A stretch of 64,000 nucleotides of DNA. Source: Diplolepis rosae (Eukaryota > Arthropoda > Insecta > Hymenoptera > Diplolepididae). Below, piece after piece: positions 10,326 through 20,349 of this stretch. The notes under the pieces were generated by a model that did no database searches, was not told where the DNA came from, and was given only the letters and a program-made list of their open reading frames with translations. Positions within the stretch are counted from its first letter, which is position 1. Each line of letters opens with the position of its first letter. Made by a program: the position numbers and the translations under genes. The stretch covers positions 3,782,001-3,846,000 of the forward strand of contig JAPYXD010000686.1 of NCBI GenBank assembly GCA_030998225.1, in the 5' to 3' direction.

Positions 10326-11158
10326 TCTAAAATTATTTATTATTACTAGTAGTATAATTATCCAAACCGATATTTCATTAAATTACAAGAATATTAGAGG
10401 CTTCCGATGATTTTACTCGAATCTTCATTCGAGAATTCGGTAAAAGATTTACGAAATTTTCGAATTCGACAATGAATTGTTTAACAATTACATTCCTATC
10501 TACAAGTCGATGACAAGTGACTACAGTAAGAATTTTTATCCCTATTTCGTCGGAATCTTTCGTTACTTCTAAATATAAAAATTATAGTCAATTTGGTGAA
10601 AAAAGTAATTTTTTTGGCGCCTCTTTTGAAAATCAAATAAGACTCTCAAAAGAGTTGCTAAAAAAATAATATGCATTACTCGCAACGAAACACAACGGAT
10701 TCCACAAGTGTGAATCCAGCCCACGCTTCGCTAGGGCAGCAAACTTCACGTTTGTTGCAATCGCTGTTTTTCATCCCGTTTAATGCAATACACTATTTAT
10801 TAGCTGACACCTTTATGATATATTATTTATGCAAAAGTTTGACAGAATCTAGTTATATGGATTCTTCAAGTTTGATAATATTAATTAATAATATCAATAA
10901 TTATAATTGTATTGAATTTTATTCATTTTATAAATCATTTTTGTAACAATTTTTTTTTATTTTTACTTGTGTGAGGCCCAAAAACTCTAGTGACGACACT
11001 GGTATCCTCACAAGCTTTGAATAATATGTAGCGGATTACCAATGGCAAGCTATAGGTAAGAACTTTTTTTACTGCGCGTTGAAGTAACACATATGATGCT
11101 CATTTTACCGAACTATCATTCAAAGCTTCTCGAGCTCCAATGATATATTTATACATTC
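10326..11158. other. Unassigned AT-rich sequence
   Basis: About 830 bp with no supported gene. The frame at 10671-10946 shows no recognisable domain. No repeats beyond simple AT-rich stretches were noted. Confidence 0.4.
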
Positions 11159-11738
11159 TATCAAAAAAGTACCGGGAATTCCAATTCAAAAAGCCCTTTA
11201 AGAGATTGTCAAAACCCTTTTCGAAGCTGAGCTGGTACCATTGACGTGGAGTTCGAGTGCGATCTGTCATTTAGTTTGTTCACAGTGCTCGATGTTGTCA
11301 GTTTATCTCAAGTTTGTTTTGTGATTTTTCCAATGGATAAGAATATCGAACAAAGAATTTTTCTCAAATTTTGCATTGCAAATGGAATTTCGTATGCGGA
11401 ATGGCAGAAAATGTTACCGAAGACTTACGGTGAATCCGCTTTATCAAAAACACGTGCATATGTGTGGTACAGTGCATTCAAAAGCGGTAGAGATTATTTG
11501 TAAGATTCGCCTCGCTCTGATCAGCCATCGACGTCTTCAACTGGAGTTAACATCGCTAAATTGCAGGAAATGGTGACTGAAAATCGTCATTTAAGTTCAA
11601 AAGAGATAGACGCTGAACTTTCTGTGTCACACAAATCAATCCGTACCATTTTGAATGATTGTTTGGGCATGAAACGCGTTGCTGCTCGATTAGTTCCGAA
11701 AGGCCTGAATTATCTTCAACAACTTAATCTTGTAAGCT
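11159..11738 (+). mobile_element. Mariner-like element, 5' half only
   Basis: The sequence TATCAAAAAAGTACCGGGAATT at about 11157-11178 looks like a mariner terminal repeat of the type beginning with an A-rich AAAAAAGT motif. An N-terminal transposase follows at 11334. The matching right half and right terminus are not seen; similarity ends near 11738. The element at 11862-16935 is a different mariner, judged by its distinct N-terminus and ends. Confidence 0.65.
11334..11738 (+). pseudogene. Mariner transposase N-terminal DNA-binding region
   Basis: Starting at ATG 11334 the frame reads MDKNIEQRIFLKFCIANGIS and KTYGESALSKTRAYVWYSAFKSGR, the first helix-turn-helix. A stop at 11503 replaces the expected acidic DxPRSGRPS linker's first residue; the same frame continues DSPRSDQPSTSST. 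The next segment, KLQEMVTENRHLSSKEIDAELSVSHKSIRTILNDCLGMKRV, is the second helix-turn-helix. Coding stops matching after NLV (about 11737), so no catalytic Asp remains. The family is the insect DD34D group whose transposases start MDKxxEQR. Confidence 0.8.
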
Positions 11739-12024
11739 TTTTCGACAGAACGTACATTTAGCGTTTCAGTTTTGATCAAATATTCAATATTGAAACACGT
11801 ATAGGCGTTTATAATAAAATATGAAACGAAACTATAAACCAACAACCTTACTGAATGTACACTAGGTCGTTTGAAATGTGAAGGGTTTTCCAATAGGGAC
11901 ATAATAATTTTATCTATGAATAAAACACAAAAATATTTGAGATTAAAAAATATTTCAAGGACTCTAACATTCGAATCCCCAAAACACAAAAAACACAACC
12001 AAATTTGGACAAAAGCACCAGACC

Positions 12025-12531
12025 TCAACAGAAAACAAATCGTGAGAAAAACAAACAAAAAAAAGATGAAAGAAAAAAAGAAGGCAACCTTCCAAAACCC
12101 CTTCCTTCTTTTTCCATTTGTGGTTTATTTATTTCCAAGTCTAAAAAACTAATTCTATTGTCTCTTTCCATTTCATGGGTAAATTGAATTCTTGGGTGAT
12201 AGTTATTGAAAGTATCTATAAGTTTTTGCAACTTATCCAAAGGTACACACAATAGAGTATCGTCAACATATCTAAAAGATCCCAATCTAAAGATATCCTG
12301 TACAGAATCCGGCCCCCGAACATCAGTTAAATTAACAAACCAAGGATCACTCTTTTCTCTCTCAAAAATTCTATGCAAATTCAAGTTTTGCTTTTGGGCA
12401 CTACTTTGTTGCAAAATAGCACTGTTCAATTTTTTCATATGACCTCTATCATTGTTTAAAAATCTATTATTAAGGACAATTTGATGTTTCAAGAGATCAA
12501 TAATTATTCCCTGTGGCAAACACTTCTCCAA
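12025..12531 (-). pseudogene. Penelope-like protein, inverted internally deleted copy
   Basis: The frame starts MEKCLPQGIIIDLLKHQIVL and includes QNLNLHRIFEREKSDPWFVN, typical N-terminal Penelope-like coding sequence. At SVQDIFRLGS it jumps straight to FRYVDDTLLCVPLDKLQKL, skipping reverse-transcriptase motifs A and B. After SFLDLEINKPQ it jumps again into 3' untranslated sequence (GRGFGRLPSFF). Both deletions keep the frame open, giving a chimeric 168-codon reading frame. Comparison with the plus-strand copy at 12950-14191 defines the junctions. Confidence 0.8.
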
Positions 12532-12599
12532 TTCGTTCCTTATTGTAAAAACTCTATTCTTTAAGAAATTAATATGATTCGGGGATATCCTTGATTTGA

Positions 12600-14191
12600 G
12601 AATTTAAAAGAGAACAATATGATTAATGATAAATCAAAGCAGATGATAGAAATTGTCAAGGATATTGAAGCTAATATACATAAAATTCCGGAGTCAGATC
12701 AGCAAGATTTCAGAAACAAGGTTTTGCACTTATCCAAGGGCTTGGTTGAGAAAAAAAGTTTTAAAAAATTCATAAGGAAAACTATCCTTTGAGACTAGTT
12801 GTTTCGACTATTAATACACCCACTAGATTTTTGGAAGAAAATTTTAATATGATCTTCAAAATTCATTATCAAAGTCAAATTATGCTGTTAAAAATAGTTG
12901 GGAATTTCAAAAGATTATAGTCACAAAGACGATACCTGATGGTCATGTAATGATTTCTTTGGATGTTGTTGCAATGTTTCAGCACATTCCGTTGTTTTTG
13001 GTCAAAAAGGCTGTTTCAAATAGATGGATAAAAGTTAAATCACCTGCAAAATTAGATAAAAAAGAGTTTCTCAAAGGATTGGATTTCATTATGAATTCTA
13101 CTAAATTTAAATTTAATGGTAAATTCTATAAACAAAAGTTTGGTACTCCAATAGGTTCTGTTATTTCTGCAATGTTGGCTGAAATAGTCATGCAAGATTT
13201 GGAAAAGACTGTCTTCGAGAGGTTGGAGTTTGCTGTGCCCTTTTATTTTAGATATGTTGACGATACTCTATTGTGTGTACCTTTGGATAAGTTGCAAAAA
13301 CTTATAGATACTTTCAATAACTATCACGCAAGAATTCAATTTACCCATGAAATGGAAAGAAACAATAAAATTAGTTTTTTAGACTTGGAAATAATTAAAC
13401 CACATAATGGTAAAATAGTGTCAAATTGGTACAGAAAGAGTACATATTCTGGTAGAATCTTAAATTTCATCTCAAATCATCCCTTTCAAAATAAAATTGC
13501 TATTATTAAAAATTTAGTTGACAGAGCTGTTTGTTTGTCCCATGAATCATTCCATTCAGAAAATTTAGAAGTTGTTAAAAAATTTTTATTTTTTAATCAC
13601 TACCCACAAGATTTGATTGAAAAACATATTAAAATTAGAATTCAACAATTTAAAAGTAGAAAGAGTAGAAATGTAGACACGAATACACAAAGTGAAATTT
13701 TTGATAAAAATAACACTATTGTTCTTCCATATTTTGGTCATATTTCAAAAACTATTCAATCTATGTTAAAAAAATTTCAAATCCATACAATTTTTAGAAT
13801 ACCGCTTAAGATGGAAGGACTTATAACTTTGGGTTAAGACGTCTTGATTAGATTAGAAAAAAGTGGGGTGATATACGAACTGATTTGTAAAAGGTGTAAA
13901 GTGACTTATGTGGGACAAAGGGGCAGACTTCTTAATACTAGAGTAGAAGAACGCAAAAAAAATCTGGGGAGAAAGTGTAATTATCATAATGTTTTGTCTG
14001 ATCATAGAAAGGAATACGCTGATCATGACTTTGACTGGAACAATGTAGAGATTTTACACTCGGAAAGTAATAAGAGAAAAAGAGAATTTATGGAGATGTA
14101 TATAAAAATAGAAGGAATACATTCTATAAATTTGAGAACGGATTTGTTCAAGTACAATGGATGTTATGACAGCATGATAGGTTATCTTTAA
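12600..14191 (+). pseudogene. Penelope-like reverse transcriptase with GIY-YIG endonuclease
   Basis: The N-terminal linker (SKQMIEIVKDIEANIHKIPE, about 12630) is followed by a stop at about 12790 and a short frameshifted stretch. From 12950 the frame is open: motif A MISLDVVAMFQHIP, motif B TPIGSVISAMLAEIVMQDLE, motif C FRYVDDTLLCV, and FLDLEI. The three catalytic Asp of the reverse transcriptase are all present. A single in-frame TAA at 13835-13837 separates this from the endonuclease (13844-14191). There GVIYELICKRCKVTYVGQRGR shows the GIY and YIG halves and the invariant Arg, and a later EFMEM contains the Glu expected of the active site. One enzyme would do target-primed reverse transcription. 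The copy is dead but little decayed. Confidence 0.9.
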
Positions 14192-14410
14192 TGACGGTAT
14201 TACTAGTAAATATCCTTGAGATTTCTAGATTCTGCGAAACGATTTATAGTTTATTGAATGACCCTTGGGTTCTTTCAGGTGCTTGGGAGGGAGGGGTGCT
14301 CTGGGTCTTGTTTCAGTTTCCTGTTGGCGTTCCGTGGAGGAGGGTCTGCGTCTGCATGGAGGGTCATAGGACACAATTTTATTTAAATAATTAAATTTTT
14401 TTATAGTATT

Positions 14411-14450
14411 GCTGCTCTGAAGAGGGTGCTGGAAGAGCACCGAAACGTCG
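14411..14450 (+). ncRNA. Hammerhead-like ribozyme core in Penelope-like element
   Basis: Downstream of the endonuclease, CTGAAGA (14417-14423) is followed by a 6-bp stem GGTGCT/AGCACC (14425-14430 with 14436-14441), a GGAAG loop, and GAAAC (14442-14446). CUGANGA - stem II - GAAA is the conserved hammerhead core, and Penelope-like elements are known to carry hammerhead motifs in their terminal regions. Stems I and III and the cleavage triplet are not obvious by eye, and an unpaired G sits next to stem II. Activity is uncertain. Confidence 0.5.
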
Positions 14451-14803
14451 TCGATAATTTAAGTTTTATTTATGTAAATGGTGATGGGTAATAAGAACAA
14501 AAGAGGACGAAAGAAAGAAAAAGAAGGAAGGGGTTTTGGAAGGTTGCCTTATTTTTTTCTTTCCTCCTTTTTTTGTTTGTTTTTCTCAAGATTTGTTTTC
14601 TGTTGATGTGTGGGGCTTTTGTCCAAATTTGGTTGTGTTTTTTGTGTTTTGGGGATTCGGTTGTTAGAGTCCTTGAAATATTTTTTAATTGTGCTTTTGT
14701 TTGGACGTTGATAGGAGTCCGGGCAGTGGTGATACGGGTTCAGGTTTAAAATATTTGAGATATTGAGTTCAAATTTATTGTGGGGTAGTGCAAGCAGTAC
14801 ATT

Positions 14804-15792
14804 TTAAGAATGAAATTCGATATCGGTCATATGACCACCACGAGGCCGTTTACAGCGGTCGATTCTTTGGACCCAATTTTCCACCACTCTGGCACACATT
14901 TCAACCGGAACGTTGGCAATTTCGCGTTGGATGTTTTCTTTGAGGTCGTCTAAAATTGCTGGCTTGTTGGCATAGACCAGTGACTTGATATGTCCCCATG
15001 AAAAGAAATCCAATGGCGTTAGATCGCATGAACGAGGCGGACATTCGACCGGACCATTTCTCGAGATAACACGTTCACCGAATTTTCCTTTCAATAAATC
15101 GATTGTGACACGTGCTGTGTGGCTAGTGGCACCGTCTTGTTGAAACCACATATCGTTGATGTCAAGTTCATCCCATTCTGGCCACAAATAATCTGCCAGC
15201 ATATAGTAGCCCGATAGCGCTCTCTATTGGCGGTAACATGACGGTCGTTTCCATCCACGAAAAAATACGGCCCAATCACGCCTCCAGCATGACAACTGCA
15301 CCAAACAGTCACTATTTACGGATGCAACGGTGTCTCAATAAGCACATTTGGGTTTGTTGCTGACCAATAACGCATATTTTGCTTATTAACAAAGCCATTG
15401 AGCCAGAAATGAGCTTCATCGCTGAAGATGATTTTTCGATGAAATTCTTCATTTTCTTGAAGCTTTGCCAGAGCCCAATTGTGCCGTTTGAGCGATGCCC
15501 AATTCTTGAGAATGACGTAGCATCGACTGATTTGGTTCATTTTGAATCGATGCACTTACGGCTGCAATTATTTCTTTGCTTCGAGAAATACGACGTCTCT
15601 TTGGCACCAGAACGTCCAATAGTGTAAATTTGGTCTCGAATTTTTCACTATAGCACGCACAGCCTGTGGGGTGGTATGATCATTACGGCCGAAAATTGGA
15701 GTAAGCGCTCTCAAAGTTGCGACGACTGACTCAGAATTTCGGTAGTAATTGTTAATAATTTCCAAACATTGCTGGTTCGTGAACTTTACCAT
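14804..15792 (-). pseudogene. DD41D Tc1/mariner transposase, broken
   Basis: Four overlapping minus-strand frames make one gene. 15792-15568 is the N-terminal DNA-binding part (MVKFTNQQCLEIINNYYRNS). 15555-15316 holds the first catalytic Asp (IIFSDEAHFWLNGFVNKQNM). 15312-15091 reads VWCSCHAGGVIGPYFF. 15202-14804 holds the second Asp (MWFQQDGATSHTA) and the third (LTPLDFF), ending GHMTDIEFHS. I count 41 residues between the last two Asp, the DD41D spacing. Between 15568 and 15555, and near 15312 and 15190, frameshifts or stops break the reading, and part of the linker between the N-terminal and catalytic domains is missing. All three catalytic residues survive. Confidence 0.85.
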
Positions 15793-15972
15793 GATGAAAA
15801 TGTTGACTTTAACTAACGTTTCAACATTGACAGTTCATTTAAAAAGTTTAAGGGTGCGTTCATATAAAGATACGAAATTATTATGTCCCTATTGGAAAAC
15901 CCTTTATTACCAACTGTCAGGTAGTTTGTGTTTGAGAGTAATTGATGCGTCATCAGAGTGATTTTGTGAACA

Positions 15973-16777
15973 ATGGAAAAAAAAAGAATTACTTGATAAG
16001 TACTGTGGTACATCCTCTCTATCGAATAGAACAGTCAATATCATCAAAAAAATTATACGTTTGGTGACTGATGACCGTAATTTGGAGGTACGTGAGATTT
16101 CGAAGATGGTAAACCTCTCAACTGAACGTTTAAACAGTATGTCACATAATAATCATAGCAAAAGCTATTTACGTGATGGGTGCCATGCGTGCTCACTGAC
16201 CAGTAAAAGTTTGAAAGAGCTGTCATATCTCAATACAATTTGAACATGTTCAAGCATAATCCAAAGGAGCTTTTGCATCATGTTGTCATCGTTGATGAAA
16301 CATTGATCCATCATCATGCTGCAGAGACCAAGGAACAGTCGAAACAATGGTTAGAAGCTAGTAGCAGTGCTTCAAAGCCGCCAAAAACGCAGCAATCTTC
16401 TGGTAGGATTATTGCGACTATTTTTTGGGATGTGCATGATATAATTCATATCCATTACCTAGCTAAAGGAGAAAACATCACTACTTAATACAATAGAAAA
16501 TTATTGAATCGACTCGATGATGCAATTAGAGCTAAACGACCACATTTGGCACCCAGAAAACATTCTTTTTTATCAAGGGAATGTACTGGCACACAAAGTA
16601 GTCAAAACAAGAATCAAATTGACTCAAAGTATGAATCGCTACCGCAACCCCCCGTGTTCTCCAAATTTGGGCCTTTGCGATTATTATCTGTTTCCAAACT
16701 TCAATAGATGGCTGGTTGGCAAGAGATTTAACTTGAATAAAGAGGTCAGTGCCAAAATGAACGTGTATTGCAAATAG
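15973..16777 (+). pseudogene. Mariner transposase, frameshifted, second Asp mutated
   Basis: Pieces in order: an N-terminal helix segment (ELLDKYCGTSSLSNRTVNII at about 15990) after a frameshift from the ATG at 15973; TDDRNLEVREISKMVNLSTERLN; VIVDETLIHHHAAETKEQSKQW with the first catalytic Asp (16240 frame); then RLDDAIRAKRPHL and FYQGNVLAHKVVKT. The usual QDN at the second Asp is QGN here. CSPNLGLCDYYLFPNFNRWLVGKRF ends the catalytic domain with the third Asp kept. Several stops and frameshifts occur. This is the gene of the mariner spanning 11862-16935. Confidence 0.8.
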
Positions 16778-17105
16778 TTGAGCACCGACTGATATAGAAA
16801 AGGTATCGAGCTGCTGGAAACTTGTTAAAAATTTCAGTATCGAGTTAAAAGGGAACTATGTTGAAGAATTAATGTCAATTTTCTCAAAAAAACGTCGTTT
16901 TATTACTTAGGCCCGGGACTTTTCAAATGGCCTAGTATATCCCTTCATCCTTGCTCAAAAATGTCGATTGACGTAAACCTATAGTTATGACGTTGTATTG
17001 GTTAAAATCTCTAGTACGTTCACGTACAATAAACTATTCAATATTAAAATATATATTCATTTATAAGCGATTACAGTTAACAATATTAAACGCAACCAAA
17101 AGCCA

Positions 17106-17135
17106 GCAAGCTGAGAGAGAGAGAGAGCGCGCGAT
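17106..17135 (+). repeat. GA microsatellite
   Basis: A short run of GA repeats ending GCGCGCG separates the mariner flank from a gypsy fragment. Confidence 0.7.
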
Positions 17136-17495
17136 TTAACAATTTCTTAAGACCAAAACTGTCAAGGAAATGCGTCGGTCCTTAGGGATGGTAAACCTTT
17201 ATCGGCATAGCTTGCCTCACGCTGCTCAGGCTCAGGCGCCATTGAACTACTACCTCTGTGACTCGTCGGAACGATCAATGACATATTTTTTGGACCCAGC
17301 AGGCCGAAGAGGCGTTTGTCAAGATAAAAAATTATCTAGTAAACGCTGCTCTTCTTACTCATCCAGACGCCAACGCTGAAACACGTCTGCTTACTGACGC
17401 TTCGGATTCTGGTATGGGTGACATACACGATATTTTCGACATTTTCTCGAGGATCGTGACTTCAAGGTGGTTACCGACCATAAGCCTTAACGTCC
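17136..17495 (+). pseudogene. Ty3/gypsy reverse transcriptase-RNase H junction fragment
   Basis: The frame TVKEMRRSLGMVNLYRHSLP then AAQAQAPLNYYL is the thumb/connection of a gypsy-type reverse transcriptase (usual FLGMxNFYRRF). A frameshift near 17290 is followed, in another frame, by AEEAFVKIKNYLVNAALLTHPDANAE and LLTDASDSGMG, the first RNase H segment with its Asp. A deletion then joins this to EDRDFKVVTDHKP, a later RNase H segment. No LTR or other pol parts are nearby, so this is an isolated fragment. Confidence 0.75.
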
Positions 17496-17880
17496 ATCAA
17501 ACGTATCTAGCTACATAAAAGTGTTGTATTTGGGTAAAAGAAATGGGCTATTAAGTGGAGAGAAATGTCAAATGGTTGTTTTGATATGTTTGGTTCTAGA
17601 CATTTTAAATGTTACATTTGATTTGAGGTATTGTTGTTTTTAGTTCTACATTATGGATGAAGTTGTAAAATTCCTTATGTTAGAGAGGGTTGTTGCGAAT
17701 GTTAAGTCGTTTACGCATTAAAATTATACTTGTTTTACCGTATTGGTTGCGAATATCCATCCATAATAAGATTCTAGAGATGTAGTTGAGGGAAAATGAT
17801 CGAAGTTTATTTGATAGTTGTATTTATAGGGTTGAGATTGTGTTAGCAATGATATTTCACAGATCATATTTTTTTTTGAG
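17496..17880. other. Unassigned AT-rich sequence
   Basis: About 385 bp between the gypsy fragment and the R1-type ORF1. The reading frames are short and resemble nothing known. Confidence 0.4.
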
Positions 17881-17889
17881 TCTTTTAGT

Positions 17890-18700
17890 TCAAGGGACCT
17901 CCTCCCTTGTGACGGTATCGTCGAGATGCCTAATTTCAAGGGACCTCTTCGAGACCAAAGATTTCACTTCGGCCTTCCCCCCGACCGCCTGATCGAGCGC
18001 TTTCTCAAAGGCCGAGACGTCACCTCCTTTTCTGACGACCAGAAGGATCTCCTCCCTCCTGGTTCTCCGATTGGAGAGGGCCACTGCTCCTGTATTTTGC
18101 GGGTTCATCTTCGCCTTCATAGCTTCCAGGATCTCGGCCATCTTTCACCGACACCCTGATAGGAACCTTTTTTTCCTTTTTCTCTCTTTTCTTCTATCTT
18201 CTTTTTTCTTTTTCTCCACCAGCTGCCATTCGCCATCCTTCAGTGGGGTCTGGCCTCTGGTGGACGCAGCATTGGTTGGCGATGTGCCGCCCATCCCTTT
18301 CTTGGCAAGCAGATCCTCAGAAGGAGGAGGAGCAACCCTCTTCTCCCTCTTTTTCAGCTTTATTGGGGTATATCCCAGAGACGCAGAGCGCGGTTTCCGA
18401 AAGATACCCATCCTTTTCGAGGCAGGGTGGTATTACAGCCCCTTCTGGAACTCCACCCCGCTTTCTAGAAGACACTTATGGGTGTTGATCATTCCGTTCA
18501 ACATTTTTGTAGCCTCGTTGACGCTGTCCTTTACATGGCCAGGCTTATTTCTCAGCATTTCCTGGTGGATGACGCTGAGAACCCGCAGTTGTGCTACTAT
18601 CCCCGCCTGTATAAATCCCCGATTGTGTTTGCCGAAACCAAGAAGCGGCTGCGAATGGTCAATCCTATCTGCACATTTAGTGAAGCTAATAAAAAGTTAC
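17890..18700 (-). pseudogene. R1-type ORF1 (gag-like) fragment
   Basis: On the minus strand, an N-terminal part (about 18600-18411) reads EATKMLNGMINTHKCLLESG, matching the copy at 8.6 kb (EATEVLGSLFNTHECLMKSG). Next, 18411-18145 begins MGIFRKPRSASLGYTP and contains PPPSEDLLAKKG and DGEWQLVEKKKKEDRRKERK, a strongly basic stretch. Then 18141-17890 reads MAEILEAMKAKMNPQNTGAV and a tail with ALDQAVGGKAEVKSLVSKRSLEIRHLDDTVTREE, the region before the CCHC knuckles. The knuckles themselves are cut off at 17.88 kb. Frames change between parts. Confidence 0.7.
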
Positions 18701-18719
18701 GGGGTAAACCCGCGCCATA

Positions 18720-19500
18720 ATGATGCAAGAGGTTTAATGTGACCCCTATCGCCGGAGTGTTGTCGGGTCCGTCCCGACACCTGACTCGGACTTCAGGACA
18801 GACGGTGTGCGATTTATCCTACACAGCGTCGGATATAAGGAAATACTGACCAGGTAATCCTTTATTCCTGCGCCCGGGCATCCATGATTCCAACCCCGAA
18901 ATTGGCTGCAGACAGGAGGATCGTGAGAGGTTTTCCCAGTTTAACATGGTCTTTTACGAGATCTTTGCCCTTCGCGGCCGAATACCGGAGGGACTTACTA
19001 TACTCCATATTACTTCCACAGAGGTGGGGTACTGACATCGCGTCCTACCCTGGTCGAGAGGCTACTACTCCTCTTTTGGTTTGTCTATTCATTTGGCATC
19101 AAGAAATCTGTTCAAGGTCCCCTGATGCTTTCGCTCCACACCGCGTCCTAACGCGCTTGAAGGTCGCAGGGCAACCGCCGTGGCATGTGCGCCCGGCAGG
19201 CCCATCACTAAGGAAAAGCCTGTCAATAGGGCTCCCTTGGCGGCCATCCTGATGGCGACAGCCCTACTGCTGGCAGAGTCCTTGCGGCTACTACCGTTGG
19301 TGTGCTGCAGGACGCATCTGCTCCGTGCTTGGCCTCATGCATCCATTTCGATGACACCCTTCCCGCCCGCAGAACGCTCTCTCAGCTTTTGGGTTTGTTG
19401 TGTTCAGTGTTGCTGTGAATTCGTCGTGTCATATTGGTGTCCGTGTAACCCCTCCTCCTTTCTCATCCGGGCTTGGGACCGGCAATGGCGAAGTTAAAAT
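18720..19500 (-). other. GC-rich block, probable R1-type 5' untranslated region
   Basis: About 780 bp much richer in GC than its surroundings, directly upstream (on the minus strand) of the R1-type ORF1. It has no supported coding frame. The R1-type copy at 7.56-9.37 kb has a similar GC-rich leader in the same relative place. Assignment rests on position and composition. Confidence 0.45.
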
Positions 19501-19639
19501 ATTCTAGTTTTGGCAGTTGTTTGATGACTGATATTGTATAATTCATAACGTTTATCTGTGAAACTTGTTGGTATAAATCTACTGCTGCTAGTGGAAAATG
19601 TTCTGGAAGCTAGTTTATGTTTTCCGCATGGAAAATTTT

Positions 19640-20165
19640 TCTGTGAAAAAAGGAACTTCAATAATTATAATTAACAAATTCCATCTAGTCTTGCGAGACG
19701 TTACATTAATTCTGAATCATAGGTTGATAAAGTCGATATAGTGGAGTTCTGTTATCACGTACAGTGATACACTCTTCTAGTGATCGACATAATTTACTGA
19801 AATGATTTACAAATATCAGAAAATAGTTCCCGGTTTATCCGTAGCTAAAATTGGCGTTAACAAGTTTCTGTGAGAAAAGTTGTGGAACCTCCGTAGCTCA
19901 GATGACAGAGCATTCGACCGGCAATCGAAAGGACCTGGGCTCGATACCCAGCGGAGTGGAAGCGTTCCTTTTTTCACAGAAAATTTCGTAATAATTATGA
20001 TTAAAAATTCCATCTAGTCTTGCGAGACGTTAGATTAATTCTGAATCATAGGTTGATAAGGTCGATATAGTAGAGTTCCGTTATCACATACAGTGATACA
20101 CTCTTCTAATGATCGACATAATCGACTGAAATGATTTAGAAAGATCAGTTTATCAGAAAATATAT
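19640..20165 (+). repeat. Duplicated ~200-bp repeat flanking a tRNA-like unit (SINE-like)
   Basis: A block from about 19640 to 19830 recurs at about 19975-20165, with a period near 340 bp. Landmarks are TCTAGTCTTGCGAGACGTTA, CATAGGTTGATAA, GTCGATATAGT and ACAGTGATACACTCTTCTA. The copies differ by scattered substitutions. The tRNA-like sequence at 19887-19959 lies between them and runs into the second copy through a poly-T/TTCACAGAAAA segment also seen before the first. This layout suits a tRNA-headed SINE of which the first copy lost its head, or a tandem duplication. Confidence 0.65.
19887..19959 (+). tRNA. tRNA-like sequence, anticodon GGC (Ala-like), probably a SINE head
   Basis: A 73-nt cloverleaf can be drawn. 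The D stem is GCTC/GAGC. The anticodon stem TTCGA/TCGAA has loop CCGGCAA (anticodon GGC at 19920-19922). The T stem is CTGGG/CCCAG with loop CTCGATA. The acceptor stem pairs at 5 of 7 positions, its outer two pairs being mismatched. Position 33 is C instead of the near-invariant T. The mismatches and the repeat context suggest a tRNA-derived SINE head or pseudogene over a working tRNA-Ala gene. Confidence 0.5.
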
Positions 20166-20349
20166 TATCTTTATTCTTATCCATATTTATATTCCTTAAA
20201 TTTTATAACTGAATCCATTTTTGCATAGCATAGGGTTTATTTTTATTTTCTAATAAATCTGGAATTAAATCCATGACGTATTTCAAAATTTGGGAAACAA
20301 TTGTTTCCAAAATATTTGTTTCTTCTATCAGTTTATAAAGAAAATTTCC

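Larger units (their letters stand above)
11944..14747 (+). mobile_element. Penelope-like element with inverted partial copy and 14-bp target duplication
   Basis: The insertion is flanked by AAAATATTTGAGAT at 11930-11943 and again at 14748-14761, a perfect 14-bp duplication. The right part (about 12600-14500, plus strand) carries reverse transcriptase and GIY-YIG endonuclease. The left part (about 12541-11944, minus strand) is an inverted, internally deleted copy. It holds the N-terminal coding region, a short piece around the YVDD motif, and about 180 bp of 3' sequence that also occurs at about 14510-14690. The head-to-head junction is near 12545-12600. Such partially inverted arrangements are known for Penelope-like elements. 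Confidence 0.85.
11881..15904. mobile_element. DD41D Tc1/mariner-type element, interrupted by Penelope-like element
   Basis: Inverted ends AAGGGTTTTCCAATAGGGAC (11881) and its inverse (to 15904) bound the element, followed by TA on the right and TG on the left. Removing the Penelope-like insertion leaves about 1.2 kb, the normal size of this family. The transposase is on the minus strand (15792-14804). A deleted relative with matching ends and clean TA duplications is at 54961-55716. Confidence 0.8.
11862..16935. mobile_element. Mariner element interrupted by DD41D transposon
   Basis: The left end CTAGGTCGTTTGAAATGTG (from 11862) and the right end, inverse CTAGGCCATTTGAAAAGTC (to 16935), form imperfect terminal repeats. 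The right flank is TA; the left flank is CA, probably a mutated TA. Only the first about 19 bp lie left of the inserted element (11881-15904). The remainder, 15905-16935, holds a degenerate transposase with the same orientation. Without the insertion the element is about 1.05 kb, close to but shorter than a full mariner. Confidence 0.7.

Noticed and set aside
11881..16935. Reading 11159-11738 and 15973-16777 as two halves of one mariner split by the nest
   Set aside because: Both halves start with their own N-terminal helix-turn-helix, and the terminal repeats differ (AAAAAAGT-type versus CTAGGTC-type).
18071..18742. 223-codon plus-strand open frame
   Set aside because: It is the antisense shadow of the R1-type ORF1 on the minus strand, in a GC-richer block with few stops.
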